Below are positions 53,140-61,579 of a stretch of DNA of 64,000 nt, piece after piece. This DNA comes from Neobacillus niacini. GTDB lineage: Bacteria > Bacillota > Bacilli > Bacillales > Cytobacillaceae. The translations under genes and the position numbers were made by a program. The stretch is taken from NCBI RefSeq assembly GCF_023715785.1, contig NZ_JAMBOX010000007.1, positions 62,001 through 126,000 of the forward strand. Direction: 5' to 3'. Numbering within the stretch: position 1 is the stretch's first letter; every line of letters begins with the position of its first letter. The notes beneath the pieces were generated by a model. It saw nothing but the letters and a program-made list of their open reading frames with translations, searched no databases and had not been told where the DNA came from.

Positions 53140-53478
53140 TTAACTGCCTATCAGGCTTTTAAATAGTCTACCTTTATTGTATGTAATTCATGAATAAACG
53201 GATGCTTATATGATTTTTCTAGACTATCCCTTTTTCATAAGGCCCATGGGTTACATTAACGTTATGCTAAAGGGTTTTATTTTTAAAAAAATCATCAAGT
53301 ATTATTTGCATTTAAAATATTACTATTGAATAAACATTCTGTCAAGTTCCTTTTTATCGAATGTTTCTAGGGAAGGTATAACATACCGTGTTACTCCTGT
53401 AAAACTTTACAATTTTTAACTATTGATTGAAAATAATGTATAGGGAAAAATCTCCAATATTCTAAGGAGTTGAAACAT
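53140..53478. other. Divergent intergenic region between dabB and the LysR remnant
   Basis: AT-rich, with no gene. It should contain the dab promoter and the former LysR binding site, but I could not place either with confidence. Confidence 0.4.
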
Positions 53479-53806
53479 TTGATTACACTCAAACAAATGG
53501 AATACTTTGTTGAGGCTGTTTTATCCGGCAGCTTTTGTAGATAGGTATTATAAAAAGATGGGTTTATCGTTCAAACCATTAATAGAATTAGAATTTAATG
53601 ATTCCATCGTTACTTTTGTAACAAAGGGGATTGGTTCCTCTATTATCCCACGTATGGTATCGACACAGCTAAAACACGCTACTCCTGCTGCTATTATTAA
53701 ATCCATTGATGACCCATACTTCCAAAGAAGCATCGATTTACTTTATAAGGATGCATACAGAAAAAAAGCAAGTGAGATTTTAAAACATTTGGACGAAGCT
53801 TTATAA
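53479..53806 (+). pseudogene. LysR regulator with large internal deletion
   Basis: A good ribosome site (AAGGAG) and TTG 53479 lead into I-T-L-K-Q-M-E-Y-F-V-E-A-V-L-S-G-S-F, the first 19 residues of a LysR HTH. The frame then stops at once. In another frame the C-terminal 85 or so residues of a LysR effector domain follow (Y-Y-K-K-M-G-L-S-F-K-P, then S-S-I-I-P-R-M-V). About 180 residues, including most of the DNA-binding domain, are missing. In related Bacilli a LysR gene is often divergent from dabB, so this was probably the dab regulator. Confidence 0.8.
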
Positions 53807-53838
53807 AACCGGTAAAGAGTTTACTCTATACCGGTTTT
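53806..53838 (+). terminator. Terminator of the LysR remnant
   Basis: AAACCGGTA and TACCGGTTT form a 9-bp stem right at the stop codon, with Ts following. Confidence 0.65.
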
Positions 53839-53951
53839 AAATTTGTATTATAACTTTTTCTTATAAACTTGTAATTTTTATGTATTACCATCCTTTGCCA
53901 ACAGACTGTATTCTTTAACTAAATAAATCTGCTTCGACAGGATGTGTAAAG

Positions 53952-55220
53952 ATGACTAAAAATTATTATTTGTTGGTAAAGGAAAAAAACTTTCTGTATT
54001 TTTTTATTGCCACTCTAATCGGTGTTCTAGGTGAGGGAATTTTTGGACTTACCTCCATCGTATTAATTTTGAGCAAAACCGGTTCCGCCTTTGAAGTTGG
54101 CAAGATGTTCGTACTCACCCTGTTTCCATCCGTAATTTTAGCGCCCTTTGCCGGCGTGTTGATTGACCGATACGACAAGCGAAAGATAGCAGTACTTTGC
54201 AACTTGGTGCGGCTTATGGCAATCCTCATCATTCCCATAAGTTTCTACGCTGGGGTTTTTTCTATTTCTTTTTTTTCAATATCGATTTTCTTTAGCTATA
54301 TTGCCTGGTATATTTTAGAACCTACGAAAGAAAGCATATTAAAATCCATCCTGGATAAAGATCATTACCGCCAAGGGATTGCCTTAGTTCAAGGTGCTTG
54401 GCAGGTAGGCCTCTTGGCATCGGCAGTCATTGCAGGAATCGTAATCGACTGGATTGGAATGGAGTTTTCCATTCTATTATCAGGAATGTCCTATTTGCCA
54501 GCCGCCATCTTTTTTCTGCTAATCAAACGGCCGAATCCACTCACTGGGGAACAGGAAAGCCATCCATTTTCCCTTAAGAAATACACCACTGATTTCTGGG
54601 AGGGGTGGACCTATTTCCTTCAAAATAAAAAAGCGAAATTTTTTGTATTAACGACAAGCGTCACTTTGCCATATTTTTACGGAATTAATGCACTCATTGC
54701 CCCTTTTAATCATCACGTCCTAAATGGGACTGGAACTACATTAGGTCTCATCGACAGCGGAGCTGGGATTGGAAGCTTACTATCGGCAATGATATGTACT
54801 TTTCTTGCAGCAAAAATGAACTCGCAAAAAAACCTATTATTTTCCATCCTTTTATTAGGTGTTTCAACAGTTTTTTTCAGCTTAACCAAATCAGTGTTAC
54901 TTGCTTTTTTTACGTATATCATAATTGGTTTTTTTATAGGAAATGTGAAAGTGTTATCGAGAACCCTTGTTTTTGATTTTGTGGAGGAGAAATTTATTGG
55001 CAGGGTCATGACGACTGTTTCACTGCTCAGCTTGGCACAAGCTATCATCATATCTTTGTTAGTATCTTATTTGGCAGACAAAAGTATATTATTCTCCTAT
55101 CTAACCATTTCATTCCTATTAATTTTCCCGCTTCTGTATACGATAATGGGAATAAAAGCTTCGAAAGAAGCAGCACGGTATGATCATAGTTCAAGAAAGA
55201 ACCGATTCATCAAGGTCTAA
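53952..55220 (+). CDS. MFS transporter, EntS/MFS_3 type
   Basis: A 422-residue major facilitator with 12 predicted helices. The A-G-V-L-I-D-R-Y-D-K-R-K-I loop 2-3 motif and the S-A-F-E-V-G-K start region match the MFS_3 (enterobactin exporter-like or macrolide-efflux-like) group. Probably exports a small molecule using the proton gradient; substrate unknown. AGGATGTG precedes ATG 53952. It stands alone, with the remnant of another gene beginning at its stop codon. Confidence 0.85.
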   Translation: MTKNYYLLVKEKNFLYFFIATLIGVLGEGIFGLTSIVLILSKTGSAFEVGKMFVLTLFPSVILAPFAGVLIDRYDKRKIAVLCNLVRLMAILIIPISFYAGVFSISFFSISIFFSYIAWYILEPTKESILKSILDKDHYRQGIALVQGAWQVGLLASAVIAGIVIDWIGMEFSILLSGMSYLPAAIFFLLIKRPNPLTGEQESHPFSLKKYTTDFWEGWTYFLQNKKAKFFVLTTSVTLPYFYGINALIAPFNHHVLNGTGTTLGLIDSGAGIGSLLSAMICTFLAAKMNSQKNLLFSILLLGVSTVFFSLTKSVLLAFFTYIIIGFFIGNVKVLSRTLVFDFVEEKFIGRVMTTVSLLSLAQAIIISLLVSYLADKSILFSYLTISFLLIFPLLYTIMGIKASKEAARYDHSSRKNRFIKV

Positions 55221-55423
55221 AAAGTGATGTTTATGTAACCTCTGATCATGAAAGTGCGAAACAAATGGTCATGGAATTATTAACCCCCCTTCCTTTTAGA
55301 GTAATGGATGGAGGAAAGCTGGAAAACAACAGGATAATTGAAAGACTTACCCTATTTCAACGGGAAATAGCCATGCGATATGGGAACTACCCTTATGTAG
55401 CAAATTGGTTATTTGGTATGTAG
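55221..55423 (+). pseudogene. C-terminal remnant of an NADPH-dependent F420-reductase-like protein
   Basis: The plus strand encodes V-Y-V-T-S-D-H-E-S-A-K-Q-M-V-M-E-L-L, then F-R-V-M-D-G-G-K-L-E-N-N-R and a final W-L-F-G-M before a stop at 55421. This pattern (D-D-x-x-A-K, then V-D-A-G-x-L-x-x-A-R) is the C-terminal part of NPD/F420 reductase-like dehydrogenases. The N-terminal nucleotide-binding part is missing. Confidence 0.55.
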
Positions 55424-55492
55424 GATTAAGAATGGAAAAAAAATAGTCTATTACGTGTTAAATATTTTCATATTTTATGCTGGTAAATATCC

Positions 55493-55654
55493 ATGGGAAC
55501 AGGCGATCTCTACTCCATCTATGCCTGCCTCTTTTGTCCCGACAACAAGAAAGTGACGGTTTATCTTTTTGAAGATAATAACAACAGCAAAAGTGCCACG
55601 TATAAGAATAATGAAGTTGCTCAATCCTTCCTGTTTAAAGGACTTGGCGTTTGA
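55493..55654 (+). CDS. Small uncharacterised frame, 53 aa
   Basis: 53 residues from ATG 55493: A-C-L-F-C-P-D-N-K-K-V-T-V-Y-L-F-E-D-N-N-N-S, then A-Q-S-F-L-F-K-G-L-G-V. It is hydrophilic, contains a C-x-x-C and has no clear ribosome site. It lies in a stretch of gene remnants, so it may be the tail of a lost gene rather than a true protein. Confidence 0.25.
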   Translation: MGTGDLYSIYACLFCPDNKKVTVYLFEDNNNSKSATYKNNEVAQSFLFKGLGV

Positions 55655-55699
55655 AATTAGCAGGATATTTAGAGTTTAGATTTTAGCATATACAAAAAA

Positions 55700-55733
55700 A
55701 TCCACCTGAGTTCAACTATACTCAAAGGTGGAT
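55700..55733. terminator. Hairpin related to the antitoxin terminator
   Basis: ATCCACC/GGTGGAT with inner TGAG/CTCA, the same arms as the antitoxin terminator at 4827-4870. An AT-rich tail follows on the plus strand and an A/T tract on the other. No toxin frame is nearby. Confidence 0.5.
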
Positions 55734-55765
55734 AATTATTTTGTTTGAATCGGGGGATTTTATAT

Positions 55766-55897
55766 TTAATTTTTCATTAGCCACCGATAAATCATAGCAT
55801 TCGGTGAAGAGTTAAAATCTTTGTGTTCATACACCCCCGCTTTTTTTAAAAAATTGGTTACACCATTTTCCAAGAAATAATCAACTTTTAAACACAT
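55766..55897 (-). CDS. Small frame after the CoA-transferase, 43 aa
   Basis: 43 residues from ATG 55897: V-D-Y-F-L-E-N-G-V-T-N-F-L-K-K-A-G-V-Y-E, then S-S-P-N-A-M-I-Y-R-W-L-M-K-N. The sequence is protein-like and balanced, but there is no good ribosome site, and the frame starts only 4 nt past the CoA-transferase stop. It may be coupled to it or be the tail of a lost gene. No family recognised, and no counterpart follows the other CoA-transferase copy. Confidence 0.3.
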   Translation of the reverse strand: MCLKVDYFLENGVTNFLKKAGVYEHKDFNSSPNAMIYRWLMKN

Positions 55898-55900
55898 AAA

Positions 55901-57139
55901 TTATGTTTCCAAATTCATTTGACTATAACGACAATTATTTGTTTCAACTCTAATAATATTGTTTGTAATAAAATCCTCTATTTCCTTGTCGGTAAAGCCC
56001 AATTGTCCTAGGATTTCCTCTGAATGTTCACCTAGGGCTGGAGGGTGGGTAAACTCCCTTACTGGATTTCCTTGAATCTTAATAGCAACACCAGGAACAG
56101 GCACATCAGTTTCTTCAATTTTTATAGTTTGGATCATTTCTCTATGTTGAATTTGAGGATTATTTATGACTTCCATTAAATTATTTACTGGACTACTAGC
56201 AATACCTGCTTGTTGTAAAAGTTGAAAAGCTTCCTCTTTTGTATGCTCCATCGTCCATTCCGTAATTGCTGTATCCAATATTTCTTTGTTTTTGAATCTT
56301 CCTTCTTCCCTAAAGAATGGTGAATCAATTTGGCCCCATTCACTTTTGCCAATTAGTTCAGCCAATTCAATCCACTTTTTTTCAGGTACATTCATATAGG
56401 ACATAAATACATACCCATCTTTTGTCTGAAATGCTTTCGAATATTGAAAACGATCACTCATTCCCCATCTTTGTTTTTTAATCCCATGGAGCTTCGCTTC
56501 AGCGATACTAAACCCTAATAATGAAACCAATCCATCAAGCATACTTATATCCACCAAGCGGCCTTTTCCAGTTCTTTCTTTATGAAATAAGGCTAGCATA
56601 GTCCCTAAAGTTGCTTGCAATCCAGCAATATGATCGGCAATAAAAAATCCAACATAGGTCGGCGGGCCATCTGGATGTCCAGTTAATTCAGCTAACCCAC
56701 TCATGGACTGAATGACACCATCATAGGCTCCGTAATCCCGATACGGGCCAGTTGTTCCAAAGCCAGTAATATGGATCATACTAATTTTTGGATTAATAGC
56801 GGAAATGGTTTCATAATCAAAACCTAATTTTTCGGGTACATTGGAACCATAATTGGTGACTAAAACATCTGCAGATTCTACTAAGCGGTGAAGAATCTCT
56901 TTCCCCTTTAAACTTTTCAAGTCTAATGAAAGCCCTCTTTTATTCCGATTTTCTGAGGTAAAATACAAACTCACATCATCATCCATGGGAGCAGATGTTC
57001 TTCCTACTTCCCCTTCCAATCGTTCAATCTTTATGACATCTGCACCATAATCAGCAAGTATTTGGCTGCAGAAAGGGCCTGCAATATAATGGGTTAAATC
57101 CAAAACTCTTACTCCTGATAGAACAGTCAAAAATTTCAC
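55901..57139 (-). CDS. CaiB/BaiF class III CoA-transferase, copy 2
   Basis: 412 residues, very similar along the whole length to the 16553-17773 protein. It keeps the start L-S-G-V-R-V-L-D-L-T-H-Y-I-A-G-P and the catalytic Asp in F-F-I-A-D-H-I-A-G, and the C-terminal F-T-D-K-E-I-E-D-F-I. One visible difference is a single-residue deletion in the K-D-G-Y-V-F-M-S-Y-M-N segment compared with K-D-G-Y-V-F-L-G-A-Y-I-N. It transfers CoA to an unknown acid. It is last in a leftward run behind the LivKHMGF-type importer and an AraC gene, which suggests that the imported compound is the acid to be activated. Confidence 0.9.
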   Translation of the reverse strand: MKFLTVLSGVRVLDLTHYIAGPFCSQILADYGADVIKIERLEGEVGRTSAPMDDDVSLYFTSENRNKRGLSLDLKSLKGKEILHRLVESADVLVTNYGSNVPEKLGFDYETISAINPKISMIHITGFGTTGPYRDYGAYDGVIQSMSGLAELTGHPDGPPTYVGFFIADHIAGLQATLGTMLALFHKERTGKGRLVDISMLDGLVSLLGFSIAEAKLHGIKKQRWGMSDRFQYSKAFQTKDGYVFMSYMNVPEKKWIELAELIGKSEWGQIDSPFFREEGRFKNKEILDTAITEWTMEHTKEEAFQLLQQAGIASSPVNNLMEVINNPQIQHREMIQTIKIEETDVPVPGVAIKIQGNPVREFTHPPALGEHSEEILGQLGFTDKEIEDFITNNIIRVETNNCRYSQMNLET

Positions 57140-57162
57140 CTCGTTTTATAATTTTATCTATG

Positions 57163-58023
57163 TTATACATCATTCCTAGCCTGTTGGGTTGGAATAGTAG
57201 CAATCGCACTTACTTTGGAACTCACAAGTGCCTTACCACTCAGTTCACTTTTGCGAAAGTTCCCAGGTGAAGTACCGACTATTTTTTTAAACGTCTTGAT
57301 GAAATGATAAATGTTATTATATCCGACATCACTACTAATCTCCGCTATATCAAAATCAGTGTTAACCAGTAATTCAGCGGCTTTATCAATTCGTACTTTA
57401 TTGAGATATAAATTGATAGTCATTCCAGTATTTTCTTTAAATGTTTTACAAATATAATTTTTGCTATGACCAACAAACTTTGCAAGGTGGTCCAAAGAAA
57501 TCTCATTCTTATAATTTTCTTGTATATTCTCTTTAATCTGTTCCACCACTTTTGACTTTTGGGGATTTGACGATACCTCAATACTTTGAAATCGAATCAT
57601 GTAATAAAGTGTAGCAATAAATGTATGTGTTGCTATTTCTAGATACCAAGGAAGTGTATCGATTCCTTCTTTAAAAACCAACTCAAGCATTTCTTCTATA
57701 TTATCTGTCCCCTTGCATACAATTGGTATCTGGTTTAAACCTTCTTCTAACTTGGTATCAAAAACAACATACTTAACTTCCAACATTCGTAACGGCTTTC
57801 CGTCTACATCTCGAGTGTTGGAAATTCCATGGATATCATTTGGTCTTGTAAAAAGATACATCCCCTTACCCATTTTCACGGATTCATTTCCTACGATAAA
57901 ATCTCCTTCTCCTGAAACGACATAATAAATCTGATAGTAATCATGTTTATGTGGGATAAGACTGCTACCTGCTGGATATTCACTTTTAGCAAGCCAAAGT
58001 AGATTTAATATTTTACGAGACAT
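57163..58023 (-). CDS. AraC family regulator with cupin sensor, copy 2
   Basis: 286 residues, the paralogue of 17804-18664 with the same domain layout: an N-terminal cupin-like ligand domain (H-K-H-D-Y-Y-Q-I-Y-Y) and a C-terminal double HTH (L-D-H-L-A-K-F-V-G-H-S-K-N-Y and I-A-E-I-S-S-D-V-G-Y-N-N). It probably responds to the acid handled by the neighbouring CoA-transferase. The gap to the CoA-transferase (23 nt) and the order are the same as in copy 1. Upstream lies livF, 87 nt away. Confidence 0.9.
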   Translation of the reverse strand: MSRKILNLLWLAKSEYPAGSSLIPHKHDYYQIYYVVSGEGDFIVGNESVKMGKGMYLFTRPNDIHGISNTRDVDGKPLRMLEVKYVVFDTKLEEGLNQIPIVCKGTDNIEEMLELVFKEGIDTLPWYLEIATHTFIATLYYMIRFQSIEVSSNPQKSKVVEQIKENIQENYKNEISLDHLAKFVGHSKNYICKTFKENTGMTINLYLNKVRIDKAAELLVNTDFDIAEISSDVGYNNIYHFIKTFKKIVGTSPGNFRKSELSGKALVSSKVSAIATIPTQQARNDV

Positions 58024-58110
58024 TTAAGCTATCACCTTTGTAGGAATTTATTATTTATTTCATAGTTATTATGTTTATTCAGGTATGTATAGAAATACTC
58101 GAAATACGTA

Positions 58111-58818
58111 TCAAATACTTCCCAAATATGCTTTTGCAATATCTGAGTTATTCCGAATTTCCTCTCCCTTACCCTCCAGAACAATACGGCCAGTCTCAAG
58201 AACATAGGCTCGATCAGATATTTTTAATGCACTATTCGCCATCTGTTCCACTAAAAGTACTGTCACACCTGAAGAACTAATTTGCTTTAAAAGGTCAAAT
58301 ACTTCTCCTACAATAATTGGAGCAAGTCCAAGTGAAGGCTCGTCAAGAATTAACAATGTAGGGTCCGTCATGAGCGCCCGAGCAATAGCCAGCATTTGCT
58401 GCTCGCCACCTGAAAGAGTTCCTCCCATCTGATTTTTCCTCTCCTCAAGCCGTGGAAACCTTTCAAAAATAGATTGTAGTCGAGAATCAATTTTATTGGC
58501 GTTCTTTTCAATATACGCCCCTAAAAGAATATTTTCCAAAACAGTATGCTGAGGGAAGATCTGCCTCCCCTCAGGCACTAACCGAATTCCTTGCTTAACT
58601 AGTTGATCAGGCCGGGCTTTAGAAATTTCTTTACCCTGAAAACGAATGCTCCCATCCTTTGCTTGATGAAGGCCAACAATGGTGTTGAGAATCGTACTTT
58701 TTCCTGCACCGTTCGCACCCAAAATGGTAATAATCTCCCCTTTTTGTACATGAAAAGAGATATTGTGTACGACTTCAGTTTTTCCATAACCTATCGTTAG
58801 GTTTTCTACTTGTAACAT
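58111..58818 (-). CDS. livF: Branched-chain-type ABC ATPase LivF
   Basis: 235 residues with Walker A G-A-N-G-A-G-K-S-T (about 36-44), signature L-S-G-G-E-Q-Q-M-L-A-I-A-R-A-L (about 137-151), Walker B L-L-I-L-D-E-P-S-L-G-L (about 155-165) and the switch His position occupied near L-L-V-E-Q. The P-E-G-R-Q-I-F-P segment is typical of LivF. It powers the LivH/LivM channel together with the ATPase half of the fused LivM-LivG protein. Its start is 3 nt after the upstream stop. Confidence 0.93.
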   Translation of the reverse strand: MLQVENLTIGYGKTEVVHNISFHVQKGEIITILGANGAGKSTILNTIVGLHQAKDGSIRFQGKEISKARPDQLVKQGIRLVPEGRQIFPQHTVLENILLGAYIEKNANKIDSRLQSIFERFPRLEERKNQMGGTLSGGEQQMLAIARALMTDPTLLILDEPSLGLAPIIVGEVFDLLKQISSSGVTVLLVEQMANSALKISDRAYVLETGRIVLEGKGEEIRNNSDIAKAYLGSI

Positions 58819-58821
58819 TGA

Positions 58822-60600
58822 TTACGCCCCCTCGCCCAGATAGGCTGTTCTTACAACCGGATTCGAATTTACGCTAACAGGGTCGCCCTCAGCAATTTTT
58901 TTACCGTAATCGATAACTGTAATGTAATCGGATATTTCCATAACAAGATCCATATGGTGCTCAATCAACAAAATGGAAATTCCAGCATTACGGATTTTTT
59001 TAATAATCTTTGAAAATTCCTTCGTTTCTGTTTCAGAAAGGCCGGCGCATGGTTCATCCAGTACTAAAAGTTCTGGCTTCATATAAAGGGCACGTGCAAG
59101 TTCCAATAACTTTTGTTGGCCTGCAGAGAGGCTTTCTGGATCGTAATTTGCTTTGTCTTCCAGATCAATGATCTTCAAATATTCCATCGCCTCATGAAAG
59201 GATTTTCGTTCTTCCTTCTTCATTTTGCGAGTTCGGAGTATTGAGTCAATAATCGAATAGGTATAAGACAAACGTCCCCCTATTGCAACATTCTCAACTA
59301 CTGAAAGATTGTTAAAGAGTCTTACATGTTGATATGTTCGTGAAAGACCCTTCCTCGTTAGATTAAACATTTTGTTACCGGTAATTTCCTCCCCATTGAA
59401 AATGATCGACCCTTCTGTGGGTTTATCTATCCCGGTAATCATATTGACAGTAGTACTCTTACCGGCACCATTAGGACCTATAAGAGAGTGAATCGTTCCT
59501 CTTTTTATGGTCATGTCTAAGCCGTCTACAGCCGTTACTCCTCCAAACCTTTTAGTAAGTCCCTTCACAACCAGAATGTCTACCGTGCCCGTATTATTCT
59601 CTGTAACATTCCGGGCAATGTCAAACTCATTTTGCTCTGCCTTTTCCAGTATATATTTGTTATTATCGATTTCCTTAAAATACTTCTTAATATTTCCTGC
59701 AATACCAGCGGGCATTATCTGCGGCAAGATGACCAGTAACGCACCGAATACAATTTGCTTTAAATCAGGGGTAGCATTAAATAGCATCGGTATAACGGTG
59801 ACAAATACTGCCCCGATAATCGGACCAGTTAGGGTACCCTCACCACCAACAACCGCCATCAGCAGGATGAATACGGTAAATTCAAAATTGAAGGTATCAG
59901 GGCTCAAATAACCGCTGAAACTGGCATAAACACTTCCTGCCAAGCCAGCAAGCATAGAACATAGAAAATAACCAGCTATCCTATATTTGCTAAAATTGAT
60001 CCCCACTCCCGCAGCTGCAATCTCATTATTTTTAATGGCAATCAAGTCTCTGCCCCACCGGCTTTTCAATAAGTTCCTCTGTAAGACAACACAGAATAAC
60101 ATAATAACAAAAATGAAATAGTATTTTTGAAAGGTATCTAAAACAATGTTAAAAAAATTCCAAGAAGGGATGTACATTCCCCCGGACCCGCCAGTAAACC
60201 ATTGCCATTCATTCAGGACTTGTTGGACGATTCCTAATAAACCTATGCTTATTAGGGCTAAGTAATGGTGCTTGACCTTAGAAGATGGAAGAGAAACTGC
60301 CAAGCCGACTATACCTGATGCGATTGCGCCAGCCAGCAATCCTACAAGAAAGGGCATATTATAGCGGGTAATCGCGACTGCTGAAACATATGCACCTACA
60401 CCATAATGGGCGGCAAATGCGAACGAGGTAATTCCGCTAAACCCCGCTGATATGTTATATCCTATTGCAAGAATAATATAGATAAAGATTAATGAAATAA
60501 ACCGAGTGTAATAGTCACCTGCAAATAGAGGGAGAACTAAACTGATCAATAGTAAGGCTGTCCAAAACAGGATAAAAATACGACTATACTTTTTCTGCAT
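58822..60600 (-). CDS. Fused LivM-LivG: permease and ATPase in one protein
   Basis: About 592 residues. Residues 1-310 form a LivM permease with eight to ten helices (F-S-G-I-T-S-F-A-F-A-A-H-Y-G-V-G-A-Y and the cytosolic loop W-G-R-D-L-I-A-I-K-N-N-E). A linker of about 35 residues follows, then a LivG ATPase with Walker A G-P-N-G-A-G-K-S-T, signature L-S-A-G-Q-Q-K-L-L-E-L-A-R-A-L and Walker B L-L-V-L-D-E-P-C-A-G-L. The start M-Q-K-K-Y-S-R at 60600 overlaps the livH end by 17 nt. Fusions of this kind are known in some genera but are not the usual Bacillus form. Confidence 0.92.
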   Translation of the reverse strand: MQKKYSRIFILFWTALLLISLVLPLFAGDYYTRFISLIFIYIILAIGYNISAGFSGITSFAFAAHYGVGAYVSAVAITRYNMPFLVGLLAGAIASGIVGLAVSLPSSKVKHHYLALISIGLLGIVQQVLNEWQWFTGGSGGMYIPSWNFFNIVLDTFQKYYFIFVIMLFCVVLQRNLLKSRWGRDLIAIKNNEIAAAGVGINFSKYRIAGYFLCSMLAGLAGSVYASFSGYLSPDTFNFEFTVFILLMAVVGGEGTLTGPIIGAVFVTVIPMLFNATPDLKQIVFGALLVILPQIMPAGIAGNIKKYFKEIDNNKYILEKAEQNEFDIARNVTENNTGTVDILVVKGLTKRFGGVTAVDGLDMTIKRGTIHSLIGPNGAGKSTTVNMITGIDKPTEGSIIFNGEEITGNKMFNLTRKGLSRTYQHVRLFNNLSVVENVAIGGRLSYTYSIIDSILRTRKMKKEERKSFHEAMEYLKIIDLEDKANYDPESLSAGQQKLLELARALYMKPELLVLDEPCAGLSETETKEFSKIIKKIRNAGISILLIEHHMDLVMEISDYITVIDYGKKIAEGDPVSVNSNPVVRTAYLGEGA

Positions 60601-61471
60601 TGAGTTCGCCTTTATTAAAGAGTTTGGCACTTAATATCCCTCCCGGTAAAACGATAATTACGATAATCATAATTAAAAAGCTAATCGCGTCTTTTAATCC
60701 GCCTGGAACAACCATATTGGCAATTTCTTCGATCAATCCCAGTGAAATCCCGCCAATGAAAGCACCCTTTGTGTTTCCTAGCCCACCTATCAATGCCGCT
60801 GCAAAGGCTTTAATACCTATTGAGTATGTCATCGTATAGCTTGCAAAGGTTATAGGGGCAATAAGAGCACCGCTTATGGCTGCTACAGCACCTGATATCG
60901 CAAAACAAATCAACACAATGTGATTACTCCTAATGCCCATGAGCCGTGAGGTATCCGGGCGAAAGGATACGGCACGAACAGCCCGGCCAAAGTTCGTTTT
61001 TTGAATCACAATCTGATAAACAATTCCAATAACTACTGCTACAAGAATCATCATAATCTCATGTACCATAATCTTCGAGCCAAAAATCGGAATAACTTTT
61101 CCATCAAATAGGTAAGGATACGCCTTTGGTTCTGTACCGAACAAGATTCGGGCGGTATTGTCTATAATTATACCTGCACCAAAGAGGGTTACTATCCATC
61201 TTGAATTATTGGTTAGATCCCCTAATTTTTCTACAGAGACTTTATAAATCACGATACTTAGAACGATGTTAATCAAGACAGCCAGAAGCATGGCTGTGAT
61301 AAAGTTCATTTGAGCAAAGCTCAGTAACCAGTAGCTGGACATGGCACCGATCATAATGACAGAGCCGTGGGCAAAATTAATAATCTGAGTGGTAGAATAA
61401 ATGATGCCAATCGCGAGCGCCATCAATGCATAAATGCTACCGTTGGCTAGGGCAGTTACTATTTCCTGCAT
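60584..61471 (-). CDS. livH: Branched-chain-type ABC permease LivH
   Basis: A 295-residue permease with eight hydrophobic helices. The L-A-N-G-S-I-Y-A-L-M-A-L-A-I-G start, N-F-A-H-G near residue 33 and G-G-L-G-N-T-K-G-A-F-I-G-G near 240 are characteristic of LivH. It pairs with the LivM half of the downstream protein to form the channel. Family members import hydrophobic amino acids but also amides, urea, benzoate-like acids and other carboxylates, so the substrate is open; the CoA-transferase in the same run points to a carboxylic acid. Confidence 0.93.
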   Translation of the reverse strand: MQEIVTALANGSIYALMALAIGIIYSTTQIINFAHGSVIMIGAMSSYWLLSFAQMNFITAMLLAVLINIVLSIVIYKVSVEKLGDLTNNSRWIVTLFGAGIIIDNTARILFGTEPKAYPYLFDGKVIPIFGSKIMVHEIMMILVAVVIGIVYQIVIQKTNFGRAVRAVSFRPDTSRLMGIRSNHIVLICFAISGAVAAISGALIAPITFASYTMTYSIGIKAFAAALIGGLGNTKGAFIGGISLGLIEEIANMVVPGGLKDAISFLIMIIVIIVLPGGILSAKLFNKGELNAEKV

Positions 61472-61579
61472 TAACAGACTCCTTCCAAATTTATTTTTTG
61501 TGTGTCAATTTTCCCGAATTAACCCAATTCACTTGATAAGTGCCGGGCACCACATGATGCGCGACACTTATCTTAAAAA

